NCBI GenBank assembly: GCA_027422505.1
Contig: JAPQWV010001340.1
Location: 31,086-95,085, forward strand
From: Craterostigma plantagineum
Lineage: Eukaryota; Streptophyta; Magnoliopsida; Lamiales; Linderniaceae
DNA length: 64,000 nucleotides
Direction: 5' to 3'
Shown here: in pieces, positions 10,613-22,079 of the stretch
Layout of the letters: each line of letters begins with the position of its first letter
Numbering within the stretch: the stretch's first letter is position 1
Notes under the pieces: generated by a model
Databases searched by the model: none
What the model was told of the DNA's origin: nothing
The model's input: the letters and a program-made list of their open reading frames with translations, nothing else
Translations under genes and position numbers: made by a program

Positions 10613-11457
10613 TTAAACACGAAAATCCATTTCAGACTCGGTTATTTCCTCGTCTTGATTTTTGAAAACTCCTTGAACAATATTGTCAGAATCAATTCTT
10701 AATTCTTCTACCTTATTTTGAAGGTAATCACTAGAAGTCGATTCTCTAACTTGGGAAGTCGAAGCTCTAGAGCGAGATCTTATCATATAATCATATGGTG
10801 ATATATCATAATGAGATGGGGTCGATCTAGAGATTCTAGACCAAGAAATTTTGACATCGATAGATCTTCGGGTTGTACTATTAGATCTACTAAAATCGGT
10901 TTCTATAAGAATAGTTTCGTTTGTGGGTTTATCCACAATTTTACACTGTGGATTGAGCGTAAATAAAGGCTTATAATAAATCATATAACAGAGACATTAC
11001 TTCCGATCCTGGAGCGTAACTGTATCCGTGAATTTAGAATTTAATGTCAAGGCATCTAATAAGTTGACATCAGTCAACCATAATTGGAGATTTGGGTATA
11101 CATTGGGCCATAAGCAAGACTAATTATTCTCATAAGGGATTGATTTCAGTCGAGATTTCTACCATCTCTAAGAGCTGCTATAAAGCTCTCGGGCAAACCT
11201 TCTAAAGTCAAACATTTAAAAGCTACCTAAACTAACCGAATATGAATAAACTTATGATTTATTCTATATTTTGCTAAGTCTTTATTACTTATAAGCCTAA
11301 TAACCATCTCCATTGTTTCAACAGATAGTTTCATCGGTAGTTTGACTACATATTTCAAACCTAATTATTGATAGATTAATTTATCTAAATCTTAAGGAAT
11401 ATCATATTCCTCTTCAATACTGTTTTTAACAGTTGCTTTACGTCGCATCAAATTCAT
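10613..11457 (-). pseudogene. Movement protein (30K type) relic
   Basis: First protein region after the primer site. Minus-strand translation from an ATG at 11457 shows the plant-virus 30K movement-protein core, including a stretch with LISNKDLAKYR, then TLEGLPESF and ALRDGRN, and a C-terminal part with YYKPLFTLNP. The 30K family forms plasmodesmatal tunnels for cell-to-cell movement. Several in-frame stops lie in the N-terminal half (for example after EEEYDIP, and within the LV-VAFK stretch), so only the C-terminal 123 codons remain open. The Ser/Arg-rich tail (SRSRAST) precedes the terminal stop at 10613. The assignment is by motif recognition. Confidence 0.75.
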
Positions 11458-11498
11458 ATGAATAAGACGTTAAACTACACCTTAACTTCTTAGTACCC

Positions 11499-11517
11499 CA
11501 CCATGGCTCTGATACCA
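11499..11517 (-). other. tRNA-iMet primer-binding site of the caulimovirid
   Basis: Minus strand reads TGGTATCAGAGCCATGGTG, the complement of the 3' end of plant initiator tRNA-Met. Caulimoviridae use this site to prime minus-strand DNA synthesis, and it marks the conventional origin of the genome map. It lies just upstream of the movement-protein relic in the same orientation, as expected. Confidence 0.9.
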
Positions 11518-11520
11518 TTC

Positions 11521-13236
11521 AGAGAGGATCTTTATTTGAAACTTCACAAAAATCATGATTAACGGTACGAGTCGTTGTTAAACCTATCGAACCGGTTATC
11601 AAACTGTAAACAGTCTGATCCCGTAACTATTACGCAAGGTATTCCAGCCGATATACCAACAATCAAAAGCAAAACAAAATAAATTTTTTTTTGGAGATTG
11701 GTTGAATTAAATCGTTTCAAGGACCTTTACCTAATAATATTTTTCATGAGATTAATTCAATCGATAACAGCCAACGCCCTCAAACGCCTTCCTTCGGCAA
11801 CACGGGCAACGCAAAGAGCCGACACACAATTAATCTTAATCAAATTTTATCACTACCTTTATCCAAAATTTAATTCTTTGAATCCATTTTTAAAATATTT
11901 TTATGAAAAGAAAATATTATATATATTATATAAATTATATGTATAATGATATAAACCATGATTTAAGTATTAAGGCATTTTGCTGTAGTTTTAACGATGG
12001 AATTTAGCCTCCCACTAAGGCTAAAAACATACAAAAAATTATAAAAACAAAAATTTAAAACTTAATTGAAGTTGTTGGTAGGCAAACTCAAACTTTTATT
12101 TCTTCGAATTTTATGAGAGAGAGAGAGAGAGAAATTACAAGAGAGAAGAGAGATAGTACAAAAGAGCACACAAAAAGGCACACAAAAGTATGGATTAAGG
12201 CGACATTTAAAGGTAAGAAAAGTAAATACATAGTGAACATTAATAATTAGGCCAATAATTGCTTCGCCACTTGTCATTTTTGTGTATATATATAATATAT
12301 ATTTGCTTTAATTCGGAAAAAGCTCAACTTAGAATCTCAACAATAATAAAAAAAATAGAATCAAATTAATCCAATATGTGTTCTTAAAAATATATAAAGA
12401 TATCACATTTGATTAAAGGGACAATCTACAAAACACATGAAAATTTTCCAATCCTCATCTACTATTGATGACTGGTCGGAGATATTCACAAACATTCGTG
12501 ATTACATGTGGAAACGCATTGATGACTGGTCGAAGAAGCTACCTCCGCAAGCGGGAAGGGAAGATCAACCCTACACGCTATACCTACTACGTATACGATG
12601 AGTTGTTTTCATCTCTCACAGCGCTTTCGATCACTCATACGACCCTCTCTCTAATGACTAAATGCTATTTTCGAACACCCTTACACGTGTTAATATCAAC
12701 TGTAATGATTATCTGACTTTGAGTGTTGGAGGGGCGTCGCCGAAAAGGTCGCCTTTCAACATATCTTTTTCGTGATGTTTTAGAACACATGCAAAAACAA
12801 AGGACACGAAGCGAAGACTCGATGGCTTCAAGCGCACCGCTGATGCTCTAGATTTTTCATTCCTTTGAGACTAAACAAAACTACACAAGACTTTTGAAAC
12901 CCTTACCCCTACGCACACTTCATTGAGACATGCATCGACTTCAAAATAAAAAAATAAATATTTTTGTATATCGCCTCTCGTGTACTCGTTCTCCTCTCTC
13001 TCTCTTTCCTTGTGTACGCTAATCCCCTTCTAGAGTTTGCTCAAAGAATATGAAACAATTAATATTCATACGTTGAATGAAATTTTGGTAAGTATGGAGA
13101 TGACGAACTATACACTGAAATTAACTGTTAGAAGAAAATTAGTATCAAGTGCGCGACAGGTTATAATAGATGCCATACCTATCTAAGCCTTATCATTACC
13201 ATGAAATAAAGTACTTGTCTTCACATATAATAGGCT
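11521..13236. other. Intergenic region with low-complexity tracts
   Basis: No supported gene. Contains AT-rich tracts, a short GA microsatellite at about 12117-12132 and two copies of GATGACTGGTCG-type sequence (12467 and 12520). A segment at 12720-12830 resembles degenerate LTR-retrotransposon sequence (GGAGGGGCGTCGCCG). The part next to 11520 may still be caulimovirid leader. Confidence 0.4.
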
Positions 13237-13245
13237 CTTTCGGTT
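13237..13245. repeat. 9-bp target-site duplication, left copy (MULE-1)
   Basis: CTTTCGGTT, matched by CTTTTAGTT at 23717-23725. The two differences are both transitions within the central CG, as CpG decay could produce. A 9-bp TSD is diagnostic of Mutator-superfamily insertion. Confidence 0.8.
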
Positions 13246-13375
13246 GGGTAAATTCCTAATCAGTACCTTTTGAAGATTAAACTTCCTCTTAAATACCCCT
13301 TAAACTATTTATTCCTGATCAGTATCCATCTGTGAAAAGTTTCCTATTTAATACCCAAACCTTGAAATGACGAAA
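13246..13375 (+). repeat. Left terminal inverted repeat of MULE-1
   Basis: Matches the reverse complement of 23568-23716, sharing GAAGATTAAACTTCCTCTTA, then CTGATCAGTA and TGTGAAAAGTTTCCT in the same order. The right copy carries an extra tandem copy of the outermost ~46 bp. Confidence 0.9.
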
Positions 13376-14480
13376 ATAACATTTCTTTAAAATTGAAAAA
13401 ACAATTTTCATATTGTTGTACGATCAGACGCGATTATTATACCAAGCAAAGCTGTTATCATACCACATAAGAAATACATGATTCTACTAGTAGACATATT
13501 TATTATACCAACAACGGACATTATTATACCTAGTTAAAATTTCCTATTATTGTACCATCAGATGCGATTATTATACCAACAAAATATGTTATCATACCAG
13601 TAAAGAAATACATGATTCTACTAGTAGAGATATTTATTATACCATTATTATACTTAGTTAAATTTCATACTATTGTACCAAGACGCGATATATACTTTAT
13701 CATACCACTATATATGTATACATTTTCATTACTATAATTATACTATTATATCATATACGCATTATATACCAATGTTATATACCATATAACAAATATATTA
13801 CTACATGATTAGACATAGACATTTAGTATACCAACAGACATTATTATACCTAGCTAATTTTTCATATTATTGTACCATCAGAAGCTATTATTATACCAAC
13901 CAATGATGTTATAATACGAGTAAAGATATACATGATTCTACTAGTAGACATATTTATTATACCAAAAGCGGACATTATTTTACCTAGTTAAATTTTCATA
14001 TTATTGTACCATCAAACGCGATTATTATACCAACAAAAGATGTTATCGTACCACTAGAGAAATACATGATTCAACTAGTAGACATATTTATTATACCAAA
14101 AGCGGACATAATTATACCAGTTAAATTTAAGAGTATTATACCAGTAGCTCTTAAAATTATACTAAGAAATAATATATATAAAAATTTATTATGCGAACTG
14201 ATCTTTCCACGTTATACCCGCAAAGACGAAAATTATACCATCAAAACCCAAAATTTCGCCAACAAAAATTCTCAAACAATTATACCTAAAAAATTGTTCA
14301 TTATACCAACAAAGATCTTAATTGCACCAACTATTTCGAGTACCGTACCAACATTTCAGTGATCGAATTATACCAACTGACATGTTTATTATACCACCAA
14401 TTCAATGTGCCCATAAATATACCAGTAAACGATCCGATTATACTAACAGTTTCGCACATTATACCAAGAAATATTGAATG
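13376..14480 (+). repeat. TTATACCA motif array, left arm of MULE-1
   Basis: By eye about 25 copies of TATACC, mostly within ATTATACCA, in 1.1 kb, spaced irregularly at 20-60 bp. Larger blocks of roughly 120-200 bp recur, each with ATTGTACCATCAGA and TACATGATTCTACTAGTAGA. The array resumes after the solo LTR at 16074-16440. No gene; the open frame here (14066-14362) only reads the repeat. Confidence 0.85.
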
Positions 14481-14485
14481 ATTAG

Positions 14486-16068
14486 TGATTGAGTGGATCG
14501 AGTAATAAGCGGTAAATATTCGAGTATCGAACCAAAGGAACTATCTACTTAGAAAACCGTAGTTTAAATATCCTAGTGAATATTTTTGGTTTGATACAAA
14601 TATAAATACGATAAACTAAACAAATGATAAACACAAAATAACAATTTGATAATATAGCAATAACGGAGTTGTGACGACTTTATGAAAGCAAACGTATTTG
14701 AGACTTCGAATCCCCTAACTCGATCGAACGACTAACAAGCTATAAATTTTAGCTAATTATTAGACCGTGAGGATTCCTATGGTATGTATACGGGTTTCTA
14801 CGATTGGGCGAAACTGCGCTTACTCGCTTCGACTCGTAACAACTAACTACGTCTTAAATAGCTGGGCAAGCTTCCCTAACTTACTTAATCGCAGACCGCA
14901 ATAAATAACGATGAATCCCGCTATTAGATTTGACTCTAATCCGGGGGGTAGTTCAACCTATCTCTAGCGATGAGTTTATTCCGCTCATTTACGAGTGGTC
15001 TAACCGTCGCCCCTCTCTCGAGCGTAGCGTTCGATTTCCCAACAATTATTTCGACCACATAGACATAATCAAAACAATAGCATACATCGTAACCGAGTCA
15101 TAATAAAAAGCATATCAATAATACGTTCAACATACGTATGATCTCGCTAGGGCTAATCTAATCTCAAATACTACGGAATTTAGCCACTCATATAAAACAT
15201 TAACACAACGAGGAGCGTAAATAACAAAGAGAAAACATGTTTCTTCCCTGAATTTCGGCGCTGCCCTTTTTTTGCTGCCCGTTCGCTGCTCCTCCGACGC
15301 CGGCAACCCGTCACAGCCACAGCAGCCCACGAGTCAGCTTGCTACCTCCGTCTGTCAGTCTCAGTTGCAGTCCCGGCCCGTGCACCCGGCTCAGATCAGC
15401 CCTTCGTCGGTCCCCGTGCACCCGGCTCGTAGTTGTTGCTCACACGCACCCGCTCACAGCTCAAGCAGTCGCACTTCCTCGCCTTCGCTTCACAGTCCAC
15501 GAATCAGCCCTGTTGCACTGCCGTCGCCGATCAACCACAGCTTTCTTTACACCACCAAGTTTTGCTCTTCACGTTGATCCCTTATTTATAGATGTTGGGG
15601 GAGACAAAAATCTTTATTTTTGCTGCTCAAGAACGGCATAAGATTGTATTTGATTTTTTTCCTTGAGCGGTGAGCCTTTGTTTTCATTGTGTGCGCCGTG
15701 TCGGGTGTTGGAATCGATGGCTGCGCTCCATGATTTTTTCTCCCCTTGATGCGTACGTGTGTTGTATGTATGCAATAATTCCTTCATTGGGCATTATCTT
15801 CCTCGGTCTCTTGGGCTTAAAAATGTAAATGGGTTGAGATGGTCTTGGGCCTAAAGGTTTTAAATGGGCTTGGAACCAATGGGCTGGATTTTGACGGTTC
15901 CTCAAATTAATTCAAGCCCAAATATTCCCGGTTGTAGTTCTTTTTCCCAATATCTGTCAAAAATCAAATATAAACATATACGTATGATATTCGAGGAAAA
16001 TTCAAATAAATAACAATCGATATTACGCTTTTACGGGGTATAAAATACGATATAAATTCCATTTATCA
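14486..16068. mobile_element. Solo LTR of an Athila-like Ty3/gypsy element inside MULE-1
   Basis: Starts TGATTGAGTGG, ends TTTATCA, and is flanked by the 5-bp duplication ATTAG (14481-14485 and 16069-16073). No primer site or internal domain adjoins it. Short landmarks (GAGTATCGA near the start; TACGCTTTTACGG near the end) recur in the same places in the Athila-like LTR at 39013, so the two are related families. Frames in the 15.1-15.9 kb part are LTR sequence, not genes. Confidence 0.88.
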
Positions 16069-16073
16069 ATTAG

Positions 16074-16440
16074 TTTATAATTTTATACAAACAAAGAGCT
16101 TAATTGTACCAACTATTTCGAGTATCGTACCAATATTTCAGCAACACAATTATACCAACCGACATGTTTATTATACCACTGGTTCTAATTTGCCCATAAA
16201 TGATTTGATTATACTAACAGTTGCGCACATTATACCCAAAAATTTTGTAGACTTTTTTACAGGTTGATACCAACAATGAGCTTAATGTACCAAATATTTC
16301 CAGACTCGTACCAATATTTTAGCAGCAAAATTGTACCAACTGAGATGTTTATTTTAAGCACCAATTAAAATTTGCCATAAATTTACCACTAGACGATTCG
16401 ATTATACTAACAGATGCACACATTATACCAAATAATGTGC
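16074..16440 (+). repeat. TTATACCA motif array, continuation
   Basis: Same motif and spacing as 13376-14480 (for example CACATTATACC and GTTTATTATACCAC), split from it by the solo LTR. It ends just downstream of the transposase 3' end. Confidence 0.8.
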
Positions 16441-16535
16441 AGAAGATCCAAACAATCAGCAAAACAATCAGCAAAATATACCCACACGTGTGTTGTATTT
16501 GTGGGAGGCCTACGTTTACCTTCACATGGGCTCTT

Positions 16536-18582
16536 TCAGGATCTACGATTGTGTCCCAGCCTTGAACATCGCCCACACTTTACTGCCCTAACATCAACCT
16601 GTGATGGAATTCTGATTGTCCTACTACGATCCGGCGGACGGCGAACATCCGGGGCATTGATAGTCTCACTTACTGGAATCCATTTCGTGCGTAGGATTTG
16701 GATACAAGACATGCATGTATGCCTCTTTATATTTTTCAACACCGTATAATGCATCGCAAAACTCGTAGGGCGATAGTTGTAACGTGTTGATGCATGAACA
16801 GCATGCTTACAAGGAAATACCCTCAATTTGGTACCATCTGCAAGAGCATGTCCCTCCGCTCAAGTCCACAGCATATGTACTTCCTTCATCAGCCACTTCG
16901 AAGATGCGTCCGCATGACTGCTCAACACGTAACCTCCGCTACCCGTTCATCTTCTTACTGAGCTTCTTCTGATTCACACATATCGCTCCAGTCATTTTAA
17001 CTGCCTCCTCCCTTCTTGTGCTCATCGTCACCATAATCTTTCTGCGGATTTCATCCACCAACCCGAGCACGGGCAAGAATCTGGCCGATTTTACACAATG
17101 ATTCCACGACTCAACAACATTATTGTTCATAACACCCCAACGCATGCCTGGGAAGAGTGAGTTAGCCCAATGATCGGGTTTGGAGTTATGAATGAATATG
17201 GCGCCGTGCTCCTTGAATTTCTCCAAAATTTTATTGACATTTGTGATAACACCTTATCGGTCAGGGCATACGCAGCTGCTTTGAACACTGACTTCCACTT
17301 CTCTGTTTCTTTATGCGAGTGTTTAATCACGACATCCGTCTTAAAATTGTCGATTATGTGCCGCAGACAGTAAGCATGATTACATTCAGGGAAAACGAGC
17401 GGCACACCGTTTAAGAGACCATTATGACGGTCTGAGAAAATGTAAACCGTGTGCCGTCTTTGTTCCCATGATATCTAAAAACCTCGCATAGTTTTCTGCA
17501 AAACCATTCCCAATTGTCATCGCTCTCATTATCAACAACTGCATATGCTATGGTGAACAACCCGTCGTTTACGTCCTTCGATGTAGCACTAAGCAATGTA
17601 CCCTTGCATTTACTTTTGATGTGCGACCCATCTAAGAACACTATTGGTCTGCATCCTCTAAGAAATCCAACAGCGCAAGCCGCAAAACTTAGGAATAATC
17701 TATGGAATTTTCTCGACTCTGCGAATATCTCACAACAAGCAAAGCTGCCTGGATTCGTTTCAATCACTTTACGACCATACCAACCGAGTTTCTCGTACGA
17801 CCCACAATCACCACCATGGATTTGTTGAATGGCTTTCTCTCGACCTTCCCATGCTCTTCGATACGGAATCTCAACTCCGTATTCTTCGCGGATGTCATCT
17901 TTCAGATTGCAAGGTTTATAAAGTGGATCACTTTGCAATTTCTGTTTCACTAACTCAGCCACCCAATACCTGTCAGTTTTCGGATGGTCTCTGGACAACA
18001 AGTTTGAACTGCCGCAATTGTGTTCAAGATTACAATTACGTATTGCAAACGTGTTGTCAGTCTTTCTGTATGAAGAACATACTCGCCACTTACAGCTATT
18101 CACCCTGCATTTTGCAACTACTTTCCTTGATTCATTCTTCACATACTTGAAATCCTTACCCCAAGAAATGGAATATCTTTTCAGTTTACTTCGGAATTGG
18201 ACTGCATCGACAACAGCTGCCCAACACCAGTTATGCAGCTTGTCCAGTTTCCATTCCCCGGTTCGCCATCTAACTCTTCTAGGACCTCGTCCTGTAGCGC
18301 AACGTGTCCAGGGGTGCTTCTCGAGCTAGCACCTGCGTCTATTTCGACAAATTAATGTATCATCTGCTTTCCTATTCTTTGATGGATGACAAACATGTTG
18401 GCGAAATCTTCGTCATTAAGTAAACTAATCTTAGAGCAATGAAACGGCATCTCGTATCTGAGGTTTGATGGGTTATTCTGTGACATGGGCCATCTAGTGT
18501 AGAGCAGCTGTTGTAGATCCCTTAGTGTCGAATCTTGAGGGACATCAAAAACATAATCGTCCTGTTGAATGTACAAAGACAT
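16536..18582 (-). pseudogene. MURA-type (MuDR) transposase of MULE-1, frame-shifted
   Basis: The start is at 18582 (MSLYIQQDDYVFDVP), a PB1-like N-terminal region. The MuDR N-terminal zinc domain (C..CKWRVCSSY, HNCGSSN) and the MULE core follow: first catalytic Asp in IVFLDGSHIKSKCKG, second Asp in the FTFSD segment near 17430, CNHAYCLRHI, and the Glu in NNVVESWN. Then come a SWIM zinc finger (CSCRWYQIEG... PCKHAV) and a C-terminal zinc knuckle. The enzyme would cut and join the element ends. Frames shift near 17410, 17215 and 16825. The last Cys of the knuckle (CGRCSRLGHNRRS-C) is replaced by a stop at 16536. Transposition in cis is therefore unlikely. Confidence 0.88.
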
Positions 18583-18769
18583 AAATGGTGCTCATCAATA
18601 TTCATTTTCGGTTGTAGTTGCAGATAAAATGGAGATTGGAAGCAAGGTCAACTGGGGTTTTGACTGTAAAACATAATTACGGACAATTGTTGAGCGGGAT
18701 AAAGATGAATTGGGCGGGAAATTATAATAAAATATTGCGTGAGGAAAATCAATAAAATCTTGTGTAGGA

Positions 18770-19290
18770 AATTTTATTGGTATAATTATAATAAATCAGT
18801 TAGATGGTATAATACTTCCATTTATTGGTATACTATGTGTCTTTCGTGGTATGGTGAAGTTCGAGTAGAATAACTAAAACAATTGGTATTATATCGGCCT
18901 TTACAGGTATAATCAGGCATTAACTTGTAAAATAAACCTGTTAACTGGTAATATATCCATTTGTTGGTATACTATTTGTCCTTCGCTGTATAGTAAAGTT
19001 CGAATAGAATAACTAAAACAAGTGTATAATATCTGCCCTTATTGGTATAATCAAGCAATTAATTGTATAATAATGAACTTAAGTTTTTAATTATAAATCC
19101 TTAATAATATAGTTATAGTTCCTTAATGTTGGTATAATAGCAAAATTGGAAACGTTTGAATAAGAATCAAGTTAAGTTTGCTAAATAATATAGTTATAAT
19201 TCGTTAATGAGGTATAATATTGAATATGTATAAAATCAAGTTAAGTTTGCTAAATAATATAGTTATAATTCCTAATGAGGTATAATATTG
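18770..19290 (-). repeat. TGGTATAAT motif array between transposase and Ulp1 gene
   Basis: The same motif as the left arm but in inverse orientation (TTGGTATAAT on the plus strand), with a larger repeated block containing AGTTATAATTC, GAGGTATAATATTG and CAAGTTAAGTTTGCTAAAT (19140-19300). It occupies the spacer upstream of the transposase start. Confidence 0.75.
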
Positions 19291-19601
19291 AAAACGTGTC
19301 AAGTTAAACATAAACTAACACCTACTGGAATTTTACAAGTTAATATATGTGTAATAGAGTGTGATACTGATCGATCGTGGAACTTAATATGTCGACATCA
19401 TATTACGATATATGTCAACATCGCGATCGAAGAAATACCAAAACATGAACAAACATAAAAAACTCAGCATAGTTACAACATAATAACATTACCCTGCATC
19501 AGCAAATCCACAAAATATTGTCCACTGCCATTCCACAAAACAAATATCAGCATAAAACATAATATTCCATTGTCATTCCACAAAAGATTGTCCTAACACA
19601 T

Positions 19602-21898
19602 TTAAGCCTGCTTCTTGCCTCTTAACAGATATGCGATAATGGCACGGAATTCTATCGCCCATCTTCCACGTAATCCCAACCAGCTATATTGTCCTTTAAC
19701 ACCGCATCAGCCCATATGCATACAAGCGTACCACAGTCCATGGAGCCCTCCGGTTGTTGTCGACATGTTACGTGCTCGACGTTGTTCTTAGTTCCTAATT
19801 TCTGCCCATGTCGAAAATTGAGGTATTGTGCAAACAGTGTGGCCTGAAATTCACCAACACACGCAACCGTGTAAATGCTACATCTCCACATTGAATATAT
19901 ATCAATAAATTCATAGGGAACTTACGACGAGCTCACTGTCTGACCGATATTGGGGGGCTTGCAAGGACGTATAATGACGGAAGATGCTCTCTTGTGGGAG
20001 GATAACAAGCAGATGCCAATGTTGGTATTAATTGGAATCACTATAGCTCGAATGTTGGCCAATTTAAAACGTGCTACTAACTGTAACTTACCGAGCACGT
20101 TGGGTAACAACTTATTGTCAAAGAGAGTACTTTTCACGTCCTTATCGGGAATTTTTTATTTTTCCGCTGCCCCAACAAGTCCAGGAAATTGGCCTGCAAA
20201 GCGTTGCAATAATTCAGTATCTATTATTATGAAATTAATGAAAAAATCTCACTATCAAGTAGGTAAACTGTACTCACCGCGACATATGTGCTGAGAAATC
20301 TTACAATATCGAAGACATTGTTCCGTCGTCTGTAGACCGCTGAGTTCAGGTGGCGGAACCATGAATCGATGAACAACGAATCCTTTCTTGGCTTTCTGTT
20401 TCTCTTTCCTACGACCTCTTCGACTGTGGAGCTATCTCGATTGCTTGTTCTCTTATTCCTTCATTCGAAGACTACACCAAAGCGATGGTCGTTCTCAACT
20501 ACTCCGTGCAGTCTCCTCCCACACCTTCTTCACACATATGATCTCATGCACCTCCTTGCCCTCCAACACCTTCTTCGGTGCTCACGTCATATCTATCTTC
20601 CCCTCCCAGACTCGGTGCTCACGTCACGTCTACCTTGTCCTCCAACATCCTCTTCGGTGTAATGATCATCTCTATGTTCTCCTCCCATATCTGGGGACAT
20701 GCAAATGAATACTCCCTCGACGTTTATTCGAACATCGGTTAAATTAGTTAAGTCGGGCACCTCATCTTCTTCTCCCCGATTCTCCTCTTCGTCCATCACT
20801 TCACACACCTTACCAACACTACTTAACTCCTCAATTCTGCCTTCCAATTCCGCATTCCTCACCCTCAACTTCTATCTCTGTAAAAACACCGAAGCATCAG
20901 TATGCCTTTGTGCAACTATGCTTCGACAGTCATTGGCATCGTCAAAAAGACTTGCTCTTCGCCCGATGAATATATGTCGAGGATTTGATGTGGCTCCAAA
21001 GCATCAAACTGCTTTTCCACGTCCTTTAACTTAGGCCGTGTCAACGGATCTTGTCACCGCAGACAACGAGGTACCTCGTTCAGTCCGCACTTCTTCCCAA
21101 GCGAGGGACAATGTTCGAATACCCAAATCTGCAACATTGATGATAAATCAACATAATTATCAACAACTTTATATTCAAATCTACATCTCTTCAATAAAAA
21201 TAAAAGCAACACCAATAACTTACCAACAAACCATACGTACATCCTTCCACATACGTTTTCTTTGATCGTAGGGACTTCAACAAAAACTGGTGCACTGCGG
21301 CACCCCATGCAAAAACTCCAATCTCCCTCAAATTTTCCACATAAGGGAGGAGGTACGACGGCAAGTTATACGTCGTTGTCGGAAATAAAATACAACTAAA
21401 TACATATAATATGTACAGAGGAACGAAATCATAAACTACCAATCCTGAACCTATACAATTTCTTCCTAACGCACGTTGTATGTCCGACCTACTAAGGGGG
21501 GTACGTCTTCCTCTCCCTGAACAACGTCGAAGGAAAGACATACCCTTACTGCACTCTATATTATCTACGACATGTTGTCCTTCACTTTTCAACCCAAGAA
21601 ACATAGAAAAAGCTTCTTTTCGAAATGGAACGACATGATCCATTCCAAACCTAAACTGTAAAAAATCCTCACTAAACCTTCCTAACACCCCTTCTAAACG
21701 CCCATTGGGTATTTCCATTCGCGGTACACTCAAAAATTGAGAAAAGGGACACCGTCTTACAGCCCGGTTGTGTTCTTCACTGGCTGTCTTCAGCAGCTTG
21801 TCCATATGATCTCTAAAACAGCCCACATGACAGCGTGTACGTCTAGTGGCCACAACGTTCTCGTTGGATGTCGTCGGCTCTTTGTTTTTCCTAGGCAT
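19602..21898 (-). pseudogene. Ulp1-like (C48) protease gene of MULE-1
   Basis: N-terminus at 21898 (MPRKNKEPTTSNENVV) with a basic segment, then a conserved plant mobile-element region (PFSQFLSVPRMEIPNGRLEG; FRFGMDHVVPFRKEAF; FLGLKSEG). A low-complexity linker follows (about 20590-20870). The C48 domain has the catalytic His in HWHLLVILPQ at about 20017, and the catalytic Cys in GSMDCGTLVC at about 19745. Ulp1 proteases remove SUMO or related peptides. In plant MULEs such genes (Kaonashi) are cargo of unsettled role. It is interrupted by introns (one donor/acceptor set near 21190-21130) and shifts, including one before the C-terminal LLRGKKQA. Exon borders are only partly resolvable. Confidence 0.75.
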
Positions 21899-22079
21899 TT
21901 CGTAATTGATCTGTACCCAAATAATATACCAAGCCATCAATAGATTAACCGAAATCAACAACAGATTAAACCAGAAGCAATCAAAATATCTAATGGACGA
22001 AATAAACCCCAGGCAATCGAATATCGAGTTCGTGCTCCAATGAGAAAGTCGATTGTCGACAACTAAAATCGTGGGTTCT

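Larger units (their letters stand above)
1..11517 (-). mobile_element. Endogenous caulimovirid (pararetrovirus) copy, degenerate
   Basis: A caulimovirid-like genome read on the minus strand. In order from high to low coordinates it shows a tRNA-Met primer-binding site, a 30K-type movement-protein relic, a coat-protein relic with a Cys-rich motif, an acidic stretch, an RT/RNase H relic and a further downstream frame that runs off the left edge. Stop codons and frameshifts break every frame. Three later insertions interrupt it: a Cassandra-type LTR, a Ty3/gypsy fragment block and a Helitron. The order MP, CP, RT, RNase H with no integrase of its own fits Caulimoviridae, and endogenous copies such as florendoviruses are common in angiosperms. 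I cannot name the genus. It is too broken to encode a virus. Confidence 0.85.

Noticed and set aside
13376..14480. CRISPR-like array because of regular short repeats
   Set aside because: Plant nuclear DNA, irregular spacing, no unique spacers of constant length; repeats are inside a MULE.
15127..15641. Ser/Pro-rich frames
   Set aside because: They lie within the solo LTR defined by its TSD, and are not conserved in type with any protein I know.
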